This document shows, piece by piece, positions 18,263 through 27,710 of a stretch of DNA of 64,000 bases (its first letter is position 1; every line of letters begins with the position of its first letter). Position numbers and translations under genes: made by a program. The notes beneath the pieces were generated by a model. That model did not search any database, was not told the DNA's origin, and was given only the letters and a program-made list of their open reading frames with translations. Source of the stretch: Methylopila turkensis (lineage in GTDB: Bacteria; Pseudomonadota; Alphaproteobacteria; Rhizobiales; Methylopilaceae); assembly GCF_027922325.1 (NCBI RefSeq), contig NZ_BSFL01000003.1, forward strand, positions 124,001 through 188,000, in the 5' to 3' direction.

Positions 18263-18402
18263 GCGTTTCCTCGGGTTCGTTCTTGCGTGCTTACGCCGCC
18301 ACGTCGCGCGTGGACCGTTCTGCGGCGCGTCCGTGGTGAAATGACGGCGGGTTGCGAGCCGTCCAGCGGGGCCCGGTGGCGGGCGCCGCGCCGGGGTGCG
18401 GC

Positions 18403-19806
18403 CTAGCGCAGCTTCACCGGCTTGTAGCTCGCGATGTCGTCGGCCTTCAGCCAGCCGGGCGTTCCCATCTTGAAGCCGTTCTTGGCGCGCTCGGCGATCT
18501 GGCGCGCGGTGCCGTAGTCGCCGGCGGCGAAGGCGGCCTGCGCGGAGGCGAGGTCCGCCTCGGGGATCTTGTTCTTGCGGGCGTAGGCGAGGGCGAGCTG
18601 GCGGAAGCCGTCGGCGTTTTTCGAATCGCGCGCGGTGGCGCGCACGAGCTCGGAGATGGCGGCGTCGGTGTCCCGCGGCGATCCGCTGGCGACCAGCGCC
18701 TGGCCGAGCATGGTGCGGATCAGCGTGGCGTTGGGCGCGAGCGCGAGCGCCCGGCGCAGCGGCGGGACCGCCTGGGCGGCGCGGCCGTTCTCCAGATAGG
18801 CCTGACCCTTCAGCTCCTGGAACCACGGGTTCTGGGGCTGGGAGGCGATCAGCCCGTCGATCTGGGCGATTGCGCCGTCGAGCGACGACGAGCGATAGGC
18901 CGAGATGGCGCGGGCGTAGCGCGCCGGCAGGCTCGTGTCGCTCATGGGATAGCGCCGGCCGACGCCCTGCGGGCCTTCGAGGAAGCCGACGAGCTTCGCC
19001 CGCATCAGGTCGTGGCGGGCCTGCAGCGCCGGGCTGTCGGTCTTGTTGAAATAGGGGCTCTTCTTCGCGAGGTCCTCGAGGTTCGCGATGCGCTCCTTCG
19101 GCATCGGGTGGCTCTGGACGTAAGGATCGATGAAGCGCTGCGAGAAGGCGATCTGGTCCGCGAAGCGCTGGAAGGTGGTCAGCATGCCCTTGGCGGACTG
19201 GCCGGTCTTGTTGAGGTAGCTGATCGCCATGCGGTCGGCGGCCTGCTCCTCGGCGCGCTGGTAGGACAGCAGCGACCGCATGATCATTTCCTGCGGCGCC
19301 ATGGCCGCGCCCATGATCGCGCTGCCCGAATTGCCGCCGTCGAGCCCGCCGCCGGCCGCGGCCCCCGCGACGCCGGCCGCGCCGAGCAGCATGGCGACGA
19401 TCGCCATGGTCTGCGCGCTGTCGAGCCGCTGGCGCAGCCGCGCCAGATGGCCGCCGGCGATGTGGCCGGTCTCGTGCGCCAAGACGCCGATCACCTCGTT
19501 CGGCGTCTTGGAGTCGAGCAGCGTGCCCACGTTGACGAAGATGCGCCGGCCGTCCGCCACGAAGGCGTTGAAGGCCTTCGAGTTGACCAGCACGATCTCG
19601 ACCGCGCCCGCGTCGACGCCAGCCGCGCGGTAGATCGGCAGCATGTAGTCGCGCAGCAGGCCCTCGATCTCCGCGTCGCGGATCACGGGCGGCCCGCCGG
19701 CCTGCGCGGCGGCGGGCGCCGGCATGCCTGCGATCGCGACCGACGCGGCGCAGACCAAGGCCGCGGCGTTTCGGGCGAAGCGGCGGATACGGCCGGTCAG
19801 TGACAT
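18403..19806 (-). CDS. periplasmic M48-family metalloprotease with C-terminal TPR repeats (BepA-like)
   Basis: The 467-residue protein starts with a signal peptide (AALVCAASVAIAGMPAPAAAQ). It has the zinc protease motif HETGH (residues 111-115) in VIGVLAHETGHIAGGHLA and the downstream glutamate in RAEEQAADRMAISYL. The second half (about 300-467) is tetratricopeptide-like. This is the layout of E. coli BepA, which degrades or chaperones stalled outer-membrane proteins such as LptD. The ATG at 19806 starts four codons after another ATG at 19818; either works. It is divergent from the aminotransferase, with 152 bp between. Confidence 0.92.
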   Translation of the reverse strand: MSLTGRIRRFARNAAALVCAASVAIAGMPAPAAAQAGGPPVIRDAEIEGLLRDYMLPIYRAAGVDAGAVEIVLVNSKAFNAFVADGRRIFVNVGTLLDSKTPNEVIGVLAHETGHIAGGHLARLRQRLDSAQTMAIVAMLLGAAGVAGAAAGGGLDGGNSGSAIMGAAMAPQEMIMRSLLSYQRAEEQAADRMAISYLNKTGQSAKGMLTTFQRFADQIAFSQRFIDPYVQSHPMPKERIANLEDLAKKSPYFNKTDSPALQARHDLMRAKLVGFLEGPQGVGRRYPMSDTSLPARYARAISAYRSSSLDGAIAQIDGLIASQPQNPWFQELKGQAYLENGRAAQAVPPLRRALALAPNATLIRTMLGQALVASGSPRDTDAAISELVRATARDSKNADGFRQLALAYARKNKIPEADLASAQAAFAAGDYGTARQIAERAKNGFKMGTPGWLKADDIASYKPVKLR

Positions 19807-19958
19807 GCGGGGTTCCATGGCGCGCCGGGCGTTGGTAGCACGTGACCGTCGGGCGGTCGTTCGGCCGGAGACTACGGGCCGGGCCGGCGGCCGGTCAACG
19901 CGCCGACCGTCACCGTTCCGCGACGCCGCCCCTACGCACCCGGAAGCACGACCTCGAT

Positions 19959-21164
19959 ATGACGCAGCCAAGCCGGCGCTCCGCCGAAGCCCTCATCGCT
20001 CCCGACCGTTCCGCTTCCGCGCGTGCGCTCGGCGTGCCGCCCTTCCTCGCGCTCGACGTGATGGCGGAGGCGAAGGCGCGCCGCGCGGCCGGCGAGCAGG
20101 TATGTCATCTCGAGGTCGGGCAGCCGAGCGGGCCGGCGCCGCGCGCGGCCTGCGAGGCGACGGCGCGGCTGCTGGCGACGGGGGAGGTCGGCTACACCGA
20201 GGCGCTCGGCCGGCCGTCGCTGCGCGCCCGCATCGCGCGCCGCTACGCCGAGGTCTACGGCGTCGCGGTCCCGCCCGAGCGGATCGTCGTGACGACCGGC
20301 TCCTCCGGCGGCTTCACGCTCGCCTTCCTCGCGGCCTTCGCGCCTGGCGCGCGAGTGGCGATTCCCTCGCCGGGCTATCCGGCCTACCGCGCCATCCTGC
20401 TCGCGCTCGGGCTGGAGCCGGTCGAGCTTGCGACCGGGCCGTCCTCGCGCTGGACCATGACGGCGGAGATGGTGGCCGCGGCCCACGCCGAGACCCCGCT
20501 CGCCGGCGCGCTCGCCATGAGCCCGGCCAATCCGACCGGCGTAGTGACGGCGCCGGGCGATCTCGCCGACCTCGCGGCGACCTGCCGCCGGCTCGGGATC
20601 TGGCTGGTCTCGGACGAGATCTATCACGGCCTGACCTATGAGGCGCCGGCGGCGACAGCGCTCGCCTTCGACGACGACGCCATCATCGTCAACAGCTTCT
20701 CGAAGTATTTCGCCATGACCGGTTGGCGCATCGGCTGGCTGGTGGCGCCGGAGCGGCTCGTCCGGCCGATCGAGCGGCTGGCGCAGAACCTCGTCATCTC
20801 GTCCCCGACGCTGTCGCAGGCGGGCGCCGAAGCGGCGCTCGACGATCTGGAGACGCCGGAGGCCTACCGCGCAGCCTACGCCGCCAACCGCGCTCTGCTG
20901 CTGGAGGGGCTGCCGCGGCTCGGCTTCGACGAGATCCTGCCGGTCGACGGCGCGTTCTACGCCTACGCCAACGTGGCGCGCTTCACCAACGACAGCTCGG
21001 CCTTCGCAAAGGCGCTGCTGGCGGAGGCGGGCGTCGCGATCACGCCGGGAATCGACTTCGACCAGGCGCGCGGCCGCGCTTATGTCCGGCTGTCCTTCGC
21101 GGGAAGCGAGGCCGAGGTCGCGGAAGCGCTCGACCGCATGGCGCGCTGGCTTCCGAAGCGGTGA
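19959..21164 (+). CDS. PLP-dependent class I/II aminotransferase
   Basis: This 401-residue fold-type I enzyme has the expected motifs: LEVGQPSGPAP, GYTEALGRPSLRARIA, the cofactor-contacting TTGSSGGF, MSPANPTGVV, LVSDEIYHGL, and the Schiff-base lysine in NSFSKYFAMTGWRIGW. The block resembles aspartate/aromatic aminotransferases of the AspC/AlaA type, but the substrate cannot be fixed from motifs. The ATG at 19959 gives the usual length; upstream in-frame sequence lies in the M48 promoter region. It is about 110 bp upstream of valS. Confidence 0.93.
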   Translation: MTQPSRRSAEALIAPDRSASARALGVPPFLALDVMAEAKARRAAGEQVCHLEVGQPSGPAPRAACEATARLLATGEVGYTEALGRPSLRARIARRYAEVYGVAVPPERIVVTTGSSGGFTLAFLAAFAPGARVAIPSPGYPAYRAILLALGLEPVELATGPSSRWTMTAEMVAAAHAETPLAGALAMSPANPTGVVTAPGDLADLAATCRRLGIWLVSDEIYHGLTYEAPAATALAFDDDAIIVNSFSKYFAMTGWRIGWLVAPERLVRPIERLAQNLVISSPTLSQAGAEAALDDLETPEAYRAAYAANRALLLEGLPRLGFDEILPVDGAFYAYANVARFTNDSSAFAKALLAEAGVAITPGIDFDQARGRAYVRLSFAGSEAEVAEALDRMARWLPKR

Positions 21165-21273
21165 CCGCCCCGCGGGGCACCCCCCGCGCGATTGACACCC
21201 GAGCCGGCCTTGCGCTTCAACGCGCGCGGGCCGGTTGCCCGCAGTTCTCTTACAAGCGCGTCCGAGGCCGTTC

Positions 21274-23970
21274 ATGCTCGACAAGACCTATTCGCCGGCC
21301 GACATCGAACCGCGGATCGCGGCCCGCTGGGACGAGGTCGGGGCGTTCAAGGCGGGCGCGGGCGCGGCGCCGGGGGCCGAGCCCTACTGCATCGTCATCC
21401 CGCCGCCGAACGTCACCGGCTCGCTCCACATGGGGCACGCGCTGAACGACACGCTGCAGGACATCCTCGCGCGTTTCGAGCGCATGCGCGGCAAGGACGT
21501 GCTGTGGCAGCCCGGCATGGACCACGCCGGCATCGCCACGCAGATGGTCGTCGAGCGCCAGCTCGCCGAGCGCCAGCAGCCCGGCCGCCGCGCCATGGGG
21601 CGTGAAAAATTCGTCGAACGCGTCTGGGAGTGGAAGGCCGAGAGCGGCGGCATGATCCTGAAGCAGCTGCAGCGGCTCGGCGCCTCCGCCGACTGGTCGC
21701 GCGAGCGCTTCACCATGGACGAGGGCCTGTCGCGCGCCGTCGTCAAGCTGTTCGTCCGCCTGCACAAGGACGGGCTGATCTACCGCGACAAGCGGCTCGT
21801 GAACTGGGACCCGAAGCTGCTGACCGCGATCTCGGACATCGAGGTGCAGTCGGTCGAAGTGAAGGGCCATCTCTGGCATCTCCGCTATCCCGTCGAGGGA
21901 TCGACTGAGTCGATCGTCGTCGCGACCACGCGGCCCGAGACCATGCTCGGCGACAGCGCGGTCGCGGTGCACCCCGACGACGAGCGATACCGGCATCTCG
22001 TCGGCAAGCACGTGATCCTGCCGCTGGTCGGCCGGCGCATTCCGATCGTCGCCGACAGCTATTCCGATCCCGAGAAGGGCACCGGCGCGGTCAAGATCAC
22101 CCCGGCGCACGACTTCAACGATTTCGAGGTCGGCAAACGCCACGACCTGCCGCTGATCAACGTGCTGACGCCGGAGGGCAAGATGCTGCTCGCCGGCAAC
22201 GAGGCGTTTTTGGCCGGCAGCCAGCCGGAGGCCGACGCCCTCGCGCTCCACGGGCTGGATCGGGCGGAGGCGCGCAAGCAGGTGGTCGCGCTGATGGAGG
22301 CGCGCGAGCTGCTGGTCGAGATCGAGCCCAACGTCCATCAGGTCCCGCACGGCGACCGCTCGGGCGTCGTGATCGAGCCCTATCTGACCGACCAGTGGTA
22401 CGTGGACGCGAAGGCGCTCGCCGTCGACGCGATGGCGGCGGTGCGCGACGGCCGCACGCGGTTCGTGCCCGAGAACTGGTCCAAGACCTACTTCGACTGG
22501 ATGGAGAACATCCAGCCCTGGTGCGTCTCGCGCCAGCTGTGGTGGGGCCACCAGATCCCGGCGTGGTTCGGGCCGGACGGCGCGATCTTCGTCGAGGAGA
22601 CCGAGGCGGAGGCGCTTGCCGCTGCCGAGACGCACTACGGCGCGCCGACGCCGCTCACCCGCGACGAGGACGTGCTCGACACCTGGTTCTCCTCCGCGCT
22701 GTGGCCGTTCTCGACCATGGGCTGGCCGGACCAGACGCCGGAGCTGGAGAAGTACTACCCCAACGCCGTGCTGGTGACGGGCTTCGACATCATCTTCTTC
22801 TGGGTCGCCCGGATGATGATGATGGGCCTCTACGTCATGAAGGAGGCGCCGTTCCGCGACGTCTACATCCACGCCCTCGTCCGCGATGAGAAGGGGGCCA
22901 AGATGTCGAAGTCGAAGGGCAACGTCATCGATCCGATCGAGCTGGTCGACGCCTATGGCGCGGACGCGCTGCGCTTCACGCTGGCGGCGATGGCGGCGCA
23001 AGGCCGCGACATCAAGCTCGCCCGCGCCCGCGTCGAGGGCTACCGCAACTTCGCGACCAAGCTCTGGAACGCCTCGCGCTTCGCCGAGATGAACGGCTGC
23101 CGCCCGGTCGAAGGGTTCGACCCCTCCACCGTGAAGGAGACCGTCAACCGCTGGATCCTCGGCGAGGCCGCCAAGGCGGTCACTGAGACCACCGCGGCGC
23201 TCGAGGCCTACCGCTTCAATGAGGCGGCGGGCGCGGCCTACCGCTTCACCTGGAATGTCGTCTGCGACTGGTACCTCGAGCTTGTGAAGCCGGTGCTGCA
23301 GGGCGAAGGGCAGGGCGCGGAAGCCGAGGAGACCCGCGCCACCGTCGCCTTCGTGCTCGACGAGGTGGTGAAGCTGCTGCACCCGTTCATGCCCTTCGTC
23401 ACCGAGGAGCTGTGGGACGCCCGCGCCGGCGACGTCGCCCGCCCGAACATGCTGGCGCTCACGCGCTGGCCGGCGCTCCAGGGCCTCGGCGACGCGGCGT
23501 CCGAGTCCGAGATCGGCTGGCTGGTCGAGGTGGTGACGGAGCTGCGCTCGGCGCGCGCCGAGATGGGCGTGCCGGCCTCCGCCACGCTGCCGCTGGTGGT
23601 GGTCGGCGGCGACGACGAGACGCGCGCCCGCGCCGAGCGCGCGGCGCCGACGCTCGCGCGGATCGCCCGCGTCTCCGGCGTGTCCTTCGCCGACGAGGCC
23701 CCGAAGGCGGCGATCCAGCTCATCGTCCGCGGCTGCGTGGTGGCGGTTCCGCTCGAAGGCGTCGTGGACATCGCCGCCGAGAAGGACCGGCTCGCCAAGG
23801 AGCGGGCCAAGACGCAAGGCGAGATCAAGCGCATCGACGGCAAGCTCGGCAACGAGAGCTTCGTCGCCCGCGCGCCGGAAGAGGTGGTCGAGGCCGAGCG
23901 CGAGAAGCGCGCGGACTACGTCGCCCGCCTCGGCAAGATCGAAGCGGCGCTCCGCCAGCTCGGCGGCTGA
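21274..23970 (+). CDS. valS: valyl-tRNA synthetase
   Basis: ValS charges tRNA(Val). The protein is 898 residues, starting MLDKTYSPADIEPRIAARWD. The class I signatures are PPPNVTGSLHMGHALN (HIGH variant HMGH) and KMSKSKGN. The editing CP1 domain shows TTRPETMLGDSAVAVHPDD and GTGAVKITPAHDFND. A C-terminal coiled coil closes the protein (IAAEKDRLAKERAKTQGEIKR). The ATG at 21274 was chosen because the family N terminus begins there; a start 39 bp upstream would add nonconserved residues. A 16-bp terminator hairpin follows. Confidence 0.96.
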   Translation: MLDKTYSPADIEPRIAARWDEVGAFKAGAGAAPGAEPYCIVIPPPNVTGSLHMGHALNDTLQDILARFERMRGKDVLWQPGMDHAGIATQMVVERQLAERQQPGRRAMGREKFVERVWEWKAESGGMILKQLQRLGASADWSRERFTMDEGLSRAVVKLFVRLHKDGLIYRDKRLVNWDPKLLTAISDIEVQSVEVKGHLWHLRYPVEGSTESIVVATTRPETMLGDSAVAVHPDDERYRHLVGKHVILPLVGRRIPIVADSYSDPEKGTGAVKITPAHDFNDFEVGKRHDLPLINVLTPEGKMLLAGNEAFLAGSQPEADALALHGLDRAEARKQVVALMEARELLVEIEPNVHQVPHGDRSGVVIEPYLTDQWYVDAKALAVDAMAAVRDGRTRFVPENWSKTYFDWMENIQPWCVSRQLWWGHQIPAWFGPDGAIFVEETEAEALAAAETHYGAPTPLTRDEDVLDTWFSSALWPFSTMGWPDQTPELEKYYPNAVLVTGFDIIFFWVARMMMMGLYVMKEAPFRDVYIHALVRDEKGAKMSKSKGNVIDPIELVDAYGADALRFTLAAMAAQGRDIKLARARVEGYRNFATKLWNASRFAEMNGCRPVEGFDPSTVKETVNRWILGEAAKAVTETTAALEAYRFNEAAGAAYRFTWNVVCDWYLELVKPVLQGEGQGAEAEETRATVAFVLDEVVKLLHPFMPFVTEELWDARAGDVARPNMLALTRWPALQGLGDAASESEIGWLVEVVTELRSARAEMGVPASATLPLVVVGGDDETRARAERAAPTLARIARVSGVSFADEAPKAAIQLIVRGCVVAVPLEGVVDIAAEKDRLAKERAKTQGEIKRIDGKLGNESFVARAPEEVVEAEREKRADYVARLGKIEAALRQLGG

Positions 23971-23971
23971 C

Positions 23972-24019
23972 GGACGGCCGGACGTTCACGTGATCGCGGG
24001 GAACGTCCGGCCGTCCTTT
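23972..24019 (+). terminator. Rho-independent terminator of valS
   Basis: A perfect 16-bp stem (23972-23987 with 24001-24016, built on GGACGGCCGGACGTTC) with a 13-nt loop is followed by TTT. It starts one base after the valS stop. It is among the strongest simple hairpins in the window. Confidence 0.85.
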
Positions 24020-24080
24020 CGCCATTCCCGGCCCGCCCTATTTTAGGCCGGGGCAGGTTTTGAAAAGGCCAGATCGATCG

Positions 24081-25679
24081 ATGTTCACCCGACGCGACGC
24101 GGTCGCGCTGCTTGGCGCCGGCGCGGGAAGCGCCCTTGTGACGACGGCCGCTCAGGCGCAAGGCGCGCCGCCGCCGTCAGACGGACCGGCTAAGACCGTG
24201 CCGAGCTTCGACCATGGCCGCGTCATCGAGCGCGCGCGGCAGCTCGCCGGCTCGCCGTTCGAGCCGCCGCGGGCCGAGCTGCCCAAGGCCTTCACCGAGA
24301 TGAGCTTCGACGCGTTCCGCGACGTGCGCTTCAAGCGCGACCGCGCGTTCTTCGCGAAGAGCCCGAGCGGGTTCGCCATGGAGCTGTTCCACCTCGGCTT
24401 CCTCTACAAGGAGCCGGTGGTGGTCAACCTCGTGCGGGAGGGCGTGCCGGCGCCGATCCCCTACGACGCCGGGCTGTTCGACTTCGGCCAGACCAAGCCT
24501 CCGGGGCGCCTGCCGATCGACTTCGGCTTCGCCGGCATCCGGCTGCTCTACCCGCTGAACAAGCCGACCGTGCGCGACGAGCTCGCGGTGTTCCTCGGCG
24601 CGAGCTATTTCCGCTTCCTGGGCGCAGGGCAGCACTACGGCATCTCGGCCCGAGGTCTCGCCGTCAATTCCGGCGAGCCCGAACCAGAGGAGTTCCCGAC
24701 CTTCCGCGAGTTCTGGGTCGAGGAGCCGGCCGGCGACGCCGCCGAGATCGTCGTGCATGCGCTGCTCGACGGTCCGTCGGTCGCCGGCGCCTTCCGCATG
24801 GTGATCACGCCCGGCGAGGAGACCACCGTCGACGTCGGCTCGACGCTGTTTCCGCGCCAGCCCATCAAGAAGCTCGGCGTCGCGCCGCTGACGTCGATGT
24901 TCTACTACGGCGAGAACGATCGCCGCAGCTATCGCGGCTTCCGGCCGGAGGTGCACGATTCGGACGGCCTCTTGATCGAGGCGCCGGACGACGCCTGGAC
25001 CTGGCGCCCGCTGCGCAACCCCACGCAGGTCGAAATCGCGCGCTTCCCGGCGCCTGCGGTCAAAGGCTTCGGCCTGCTGCAGCGCGACCGGCTGTTCGAG
25101 CATTATCAGGATCTCGAGGTTCGCTACGATCTCAGGCCGAGCTACTGGATCGAGCCCGCCGGCGACTGGGGGCCGGGCCGCGTGGAGCTCGTCGAAATCC
25201 CGACCGACAACGAGACCCATGACAACATCGTCGCGTTCTGGACGCCGGACAGGCCGGTCGAGCCCGGCGGCGAGCCGCTGCGTCACAGCTACCGCCTGAG
25301 CTCGCGCAAGCTGGCCGAGAACGTCACGCCGAAGGCGAGGGCGCTCCACACCTTCGTCACCGAAGCGCGGGCGTCGGGCGATCCGCAGGCCGGCCCGGAC
25401 CACGTTCGCCGCTTCATCGTCGACTTCGCCGGCGGCGATCTCGGCTACTGGCTCGACGATCCCAAGAAGGTGGTGACCGAGACCAGCGCGAGCTCCGGCA
25501 AGATCAACGCCGCCTTCGTGGTGCCGAACCCCGAGATTTCGGGCTTCCGGCTGTTCCTCGACCACGAGATCGAGCAGCCCGGCGGCCGCGCCGAGCTGCG
25601 CGCCGTGCTGAGGGCCGGGCAGAAGGTGCTGACCGAGACCTGGGCGTTCCCCTGGGAGCGCCCCGCCGCGCCCGGCTGA
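24081..25679 (+). CDS. opgG: periplasmic glucan biosynthesis protein OpgG/OpgD (MdoG family), Tat-exported
   Basis: OpgG-family proteins act in the periplasm on osmoregulated periplasmic glucans, shaping or branching the beta-glucan backbone. The 532-residue protein starts MFTRRDAVALLGAGAGSALV, a twin-arginine signal of the OpgD kind. It continues with the family start FDHGRVIERARQLAGSPFEPP, and later FFAKSPSGFAMELFHLGFLY, LGASYFRFLGAGQHYGISARGLAV and FYYGENDRRSYRGFRPEVHDSDGL. A TTG start 21 bp upstream is an alternative. The usual partner opgH (glucosyltransferase) is not adjacent; ilvD follows instead. Confidence 0.92.
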   Translation: MFTRRDAVALLGAGAGSALVTTAAQAQGAPPPSDGPAKTVPSFDHGRVIERARQLAGSPFEPPRAELPKAFTEMSFDAFRDVRFKRDRAFFAKSPSGFAMELFHLGFLYKEPVVVNLVREGVPAPIPYDAGLFDFGQTKPPGRLPIDFGFAGIRLLYPLNKPTVRDELAVFLGASYFRFLGAGQHYGISARGLAVNSGEPEPEEFPTFREFWVEEPAGDAAEIVVHALLDGPSVAGAFRMVITPGEETTVDVGSTLFPRQPIKKLGVAPLTSMFYYGENDRRSYRGFRPEVHDSDGLLIEAPDDAWTWRPLRNPTQVEIARFPAPAVKGFGLLQRDRLFEHYQDLEVRYDLRPSYWIEPAGDWGPGRVELVEIPTDNETHDNIVAFWTPDRPVEPGGEPLRHSYRLSSRKLAENVTPKARALHTFVTEARASGDPQAGPDHVRRFIVDFAGGDLGYWLDDPKKVVTETSASSGKINAAFVVPNPEISGFRLFLDHEIEQPGGRAELRAVLRAGQKVLTETWAFPWERPAAPG

Positions 25680-25985
25680 ACGCCGTTCATCCGCCGTTCA
25701 TGTAACCTGAAAAGCACAGGGCCGGCTCCGCAGCCATGGCGGGGCCGGGTCGCGTCGTTTTCGCCGCCATTCAGCCACAAAGCGACGTCACGACAGCAAC
25801 TAACCTGCTGATTAAGCTGCGAATATTGGTTAATGCCGGTCGGGGGGCCGGGGCGTTCCGCAGCAGGCGAGCATGTTCCGCGTTTCGCAGGCGTCGCAGT
25901 GGTCGACGTGGCTGGCGCCGAATCCGCTCAGGAACGCCGGCGTCACGCCTCAATGAGGCCGCGTCGCCAAGGCATAAGCGGGACT
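25680..25985. other. intergenic region opgG-ilvD, no gene seen
   Basis: These 306 bp contain no convincing coding region. There is a weak imperfect GC-rich inverted repeat near 25721-25748. A relatively AT-rich stretch at 25790-25835 holds two TTAA words (25812 and 25830) spaced 18 bp apart, which does not fit a CtrA box. The AT-rich patch is the likeliest place for the ilvD promoter. No leader peptide with branched-chain codons was recognised. Confidence 0.5.
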
Positions 25986-27710
25986 ATGGACGCCAAGGTT
26001 TTCGACAAGACGAAGCTTCCGAGCCGGCACGTCACGGAAGGCCCGGCGCGTGCGCCCCATCGGTCGTATCTGTACGCCATGGGGCTCACCAAGGCGCAGA
26101 TCCATCAGCCGCTGGTCGGCGTGGCGTCGTGCTGGAACGAGGCCGCGCCCTGCAACATCTCGCTGATGCGCCAGGCGCAGGCGGTGAAGAAGGGCGTCGC
26201 GGCCGCCAACGGCACCCCGCGCGAGTTCTGCACCATCACCGTCACCGACGGCATCGCCATGGGCCACGAGGGCATGAAGTCCTCGCTCGCCTCCCGCGAG
26301 GTGATCGCGGACTCGGTCGAGCTCACCATGCGCGGCCATTGCTACGACGCCCTCGTCGGGCTCGCGGGCTGCGACAAGTCGCTTCCGGGCATGATGATGG
26401 CGATGGTCCGCCTCAACGTGCCGTCGATCTTCATCTACGGCGGCTCGATCCTGCCGGGCTCCTTCCGCGGCCAGCCCATCACCATCCAGGACGTGTTCGA
26501 GGCGGTCGGCAAGCACTCGGTCAACGCGATGTCCGACGAGGACCTCGACGAGATCGAGCAGGCCGCGTGCCCCTCGGCCGGCGCCTGCGGCGCCCAGTTC
26601 ACCGCCAACACCATGGCGACCGTTTCCGAGGCGATCGGCCTCGCGCTGCCCTATTCGGCCGGCGCGCCCGCGCCTTACGAGATCCGCGACCGGTTCTGCA
26701 TGACGGCCGGCGAGATGATCATGGAGCTGGTCGCCCGCAACATTCGCCCGCGCGACATCGTCACCCGGCAGGCGCTCGAGAACGCGGCGACGGTGGTCGC
26801 GGCTTCCGGCGGCTCCACAAACGCGGCGTTGCATCTGCCCGCCATCGCCCATGAGGCGGGCATCGAGTTCGACCTGTTCGACGTCGCCGAGATCTTCAAG
26901 CGCACGCCTTACGTCGCGGACCTCAAGCCCGGCGGGCGCTACGTCGCCAAGGACCTGTTCGAGGTCGGCGGCGTGCCGCTGCTGATGAAGACGCTGCTCG
27001 ACCACGGCTTCCTGCACGGCGACTGCCTCACCGTCACCGGCCGCACCATCGCCGAGAACATGGCGTCGGTCCGCTGGAACCCGGACCAGGACGTGATCCT
27101 GCCGGCCGACAGGCCGCTGACGAAGACCGGCGGCGTGGTCGGCCTCCGGGGCAACCTCGCCCCCGAAGGCGCGATCGTGAAGGTCGCGGGCATGGTCAAC
27201 CAGCGCTTCTCCGGCCCCGCGCGCTGTTTCGACAGCGAGGAGGAGTGCTTCGCCGCCGTCTCCTCGAAGAATTTCGAGGAAGGCGAAGTCCTCGTCATCC
27301 GCTACGAGGGTCCGCGCGGCGGTCCCGGCATGCGCGAGATGCTGTCGACCACCGCCGCGCTCTACGGCCAGGGCATGGGCGACAAGGTCGCCCTCATCAC
27401 CGACGGTCGCTTCTCCGGCGCCACCCGCGGCTTCTGCATCGGCCATGTGGGGCCTGAGGCCGCGGTCGGCGGCCCGATCGGCCTGATCCGCGACGGCGAC
27501 GTCATCACGATCGACGCGGTCGCCGGCACGCTCGAGGTGGCGCTGAGCGACGAGGAGCTCGACGCGCGTCGCCAGGCCTGGACGCCGCGCGAGCACGGCT
27601 TCGGCTCCGGCGCGCTCTGGAAATACGCGCAAGGCGTCGGCCCCGCGCGGGGCGGCGCCGTCACCCATCCCGGGGCTAAGTTCGAGCGGCGCGCCTATGC
27701 GGACGTGTGA
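25986..27710 (+). CDS. ilvD: dihydroxy-acid dehydratase
   Basis: IlvD dehydrates 2,3-dihydroxy-isovalerate and its methylvalerate homologue in isoleucine, valine and leucine synthesis, using an Fe-S cluster. The protein is 574 residues. The cluster cysteines are visible in GVASCWNEAAPCN, GLAGCDKSLPGM and SAGACGAQFTANTM. Further conserved blocks are GGSTNAALHLPAIA, PTARxFDSEEE-like ARCFDSEEECF, RYEGPRGGPGMREML and DGRFSGATRGFCIGHVGPEA. The ATG at 25986 matches the family start. The 3' end overlaps the ExoR-like gene by 14 bp. Confidence 0.96.
   Translation: MDAKVFDKTKLPSRHVTEGPARAPHRSYLYAMGLTKAQIHQPLVGVASCWNEAAPCNISLMRQAQAVKKGVAAANGTPREFCTITVTDGIAMGHEGMKSSLASREVIADSVELTMRGHCYDALVGLAGCDKSLPGMMMAMVRLNVPSIFIYGGSILPGSFRGQPITIQDVFEAVGKHSVNAMSDEDLDEIEQAACPSAGACGAQFTANTMATVSEAIGLALPYSAGAPAPYEIRDRFCMTAGEMIMELVARNIRPRDIVTRQALENAATVVAASGGSTNAALHLPAIAHEAGIEFDLFDVAEIFKRTPYVADLKPGGRYVAKDLFEVGGVPLLMKTLLDHGFLHGDCLTVTGRTIAENMASVRWNPDQDVILPADRPLTKTGGVVGLRGNLAPEGAIVKVAGMVNQRFSGPARCFDSEEECFAAVSSKNFEEGEVLVIRYEGPRGGPGMREMLSTTAALYGQGMGDKVALITDGRFSGATRGFCIGHVGPEAAVGGPIGLIRDGDVITIDAVAGTLEVALSDEELDARRQAWTPREHGFGSGALWKYAQGVGPARGGAVTHPGAKFERRAYADV

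Noticed and set aside
21250-23817. Minus-strand open frame of about 855 codons opposite valS
   Set aside because: Same GC-shadow effect; valS on the plus strand has every class I motif.
25812-25833. Two TTAA words upstream of ilvD as a CtrA site
   Set aside because: Their spacing is 14 bp between boxes, not 7, so it does not fit the consensus.
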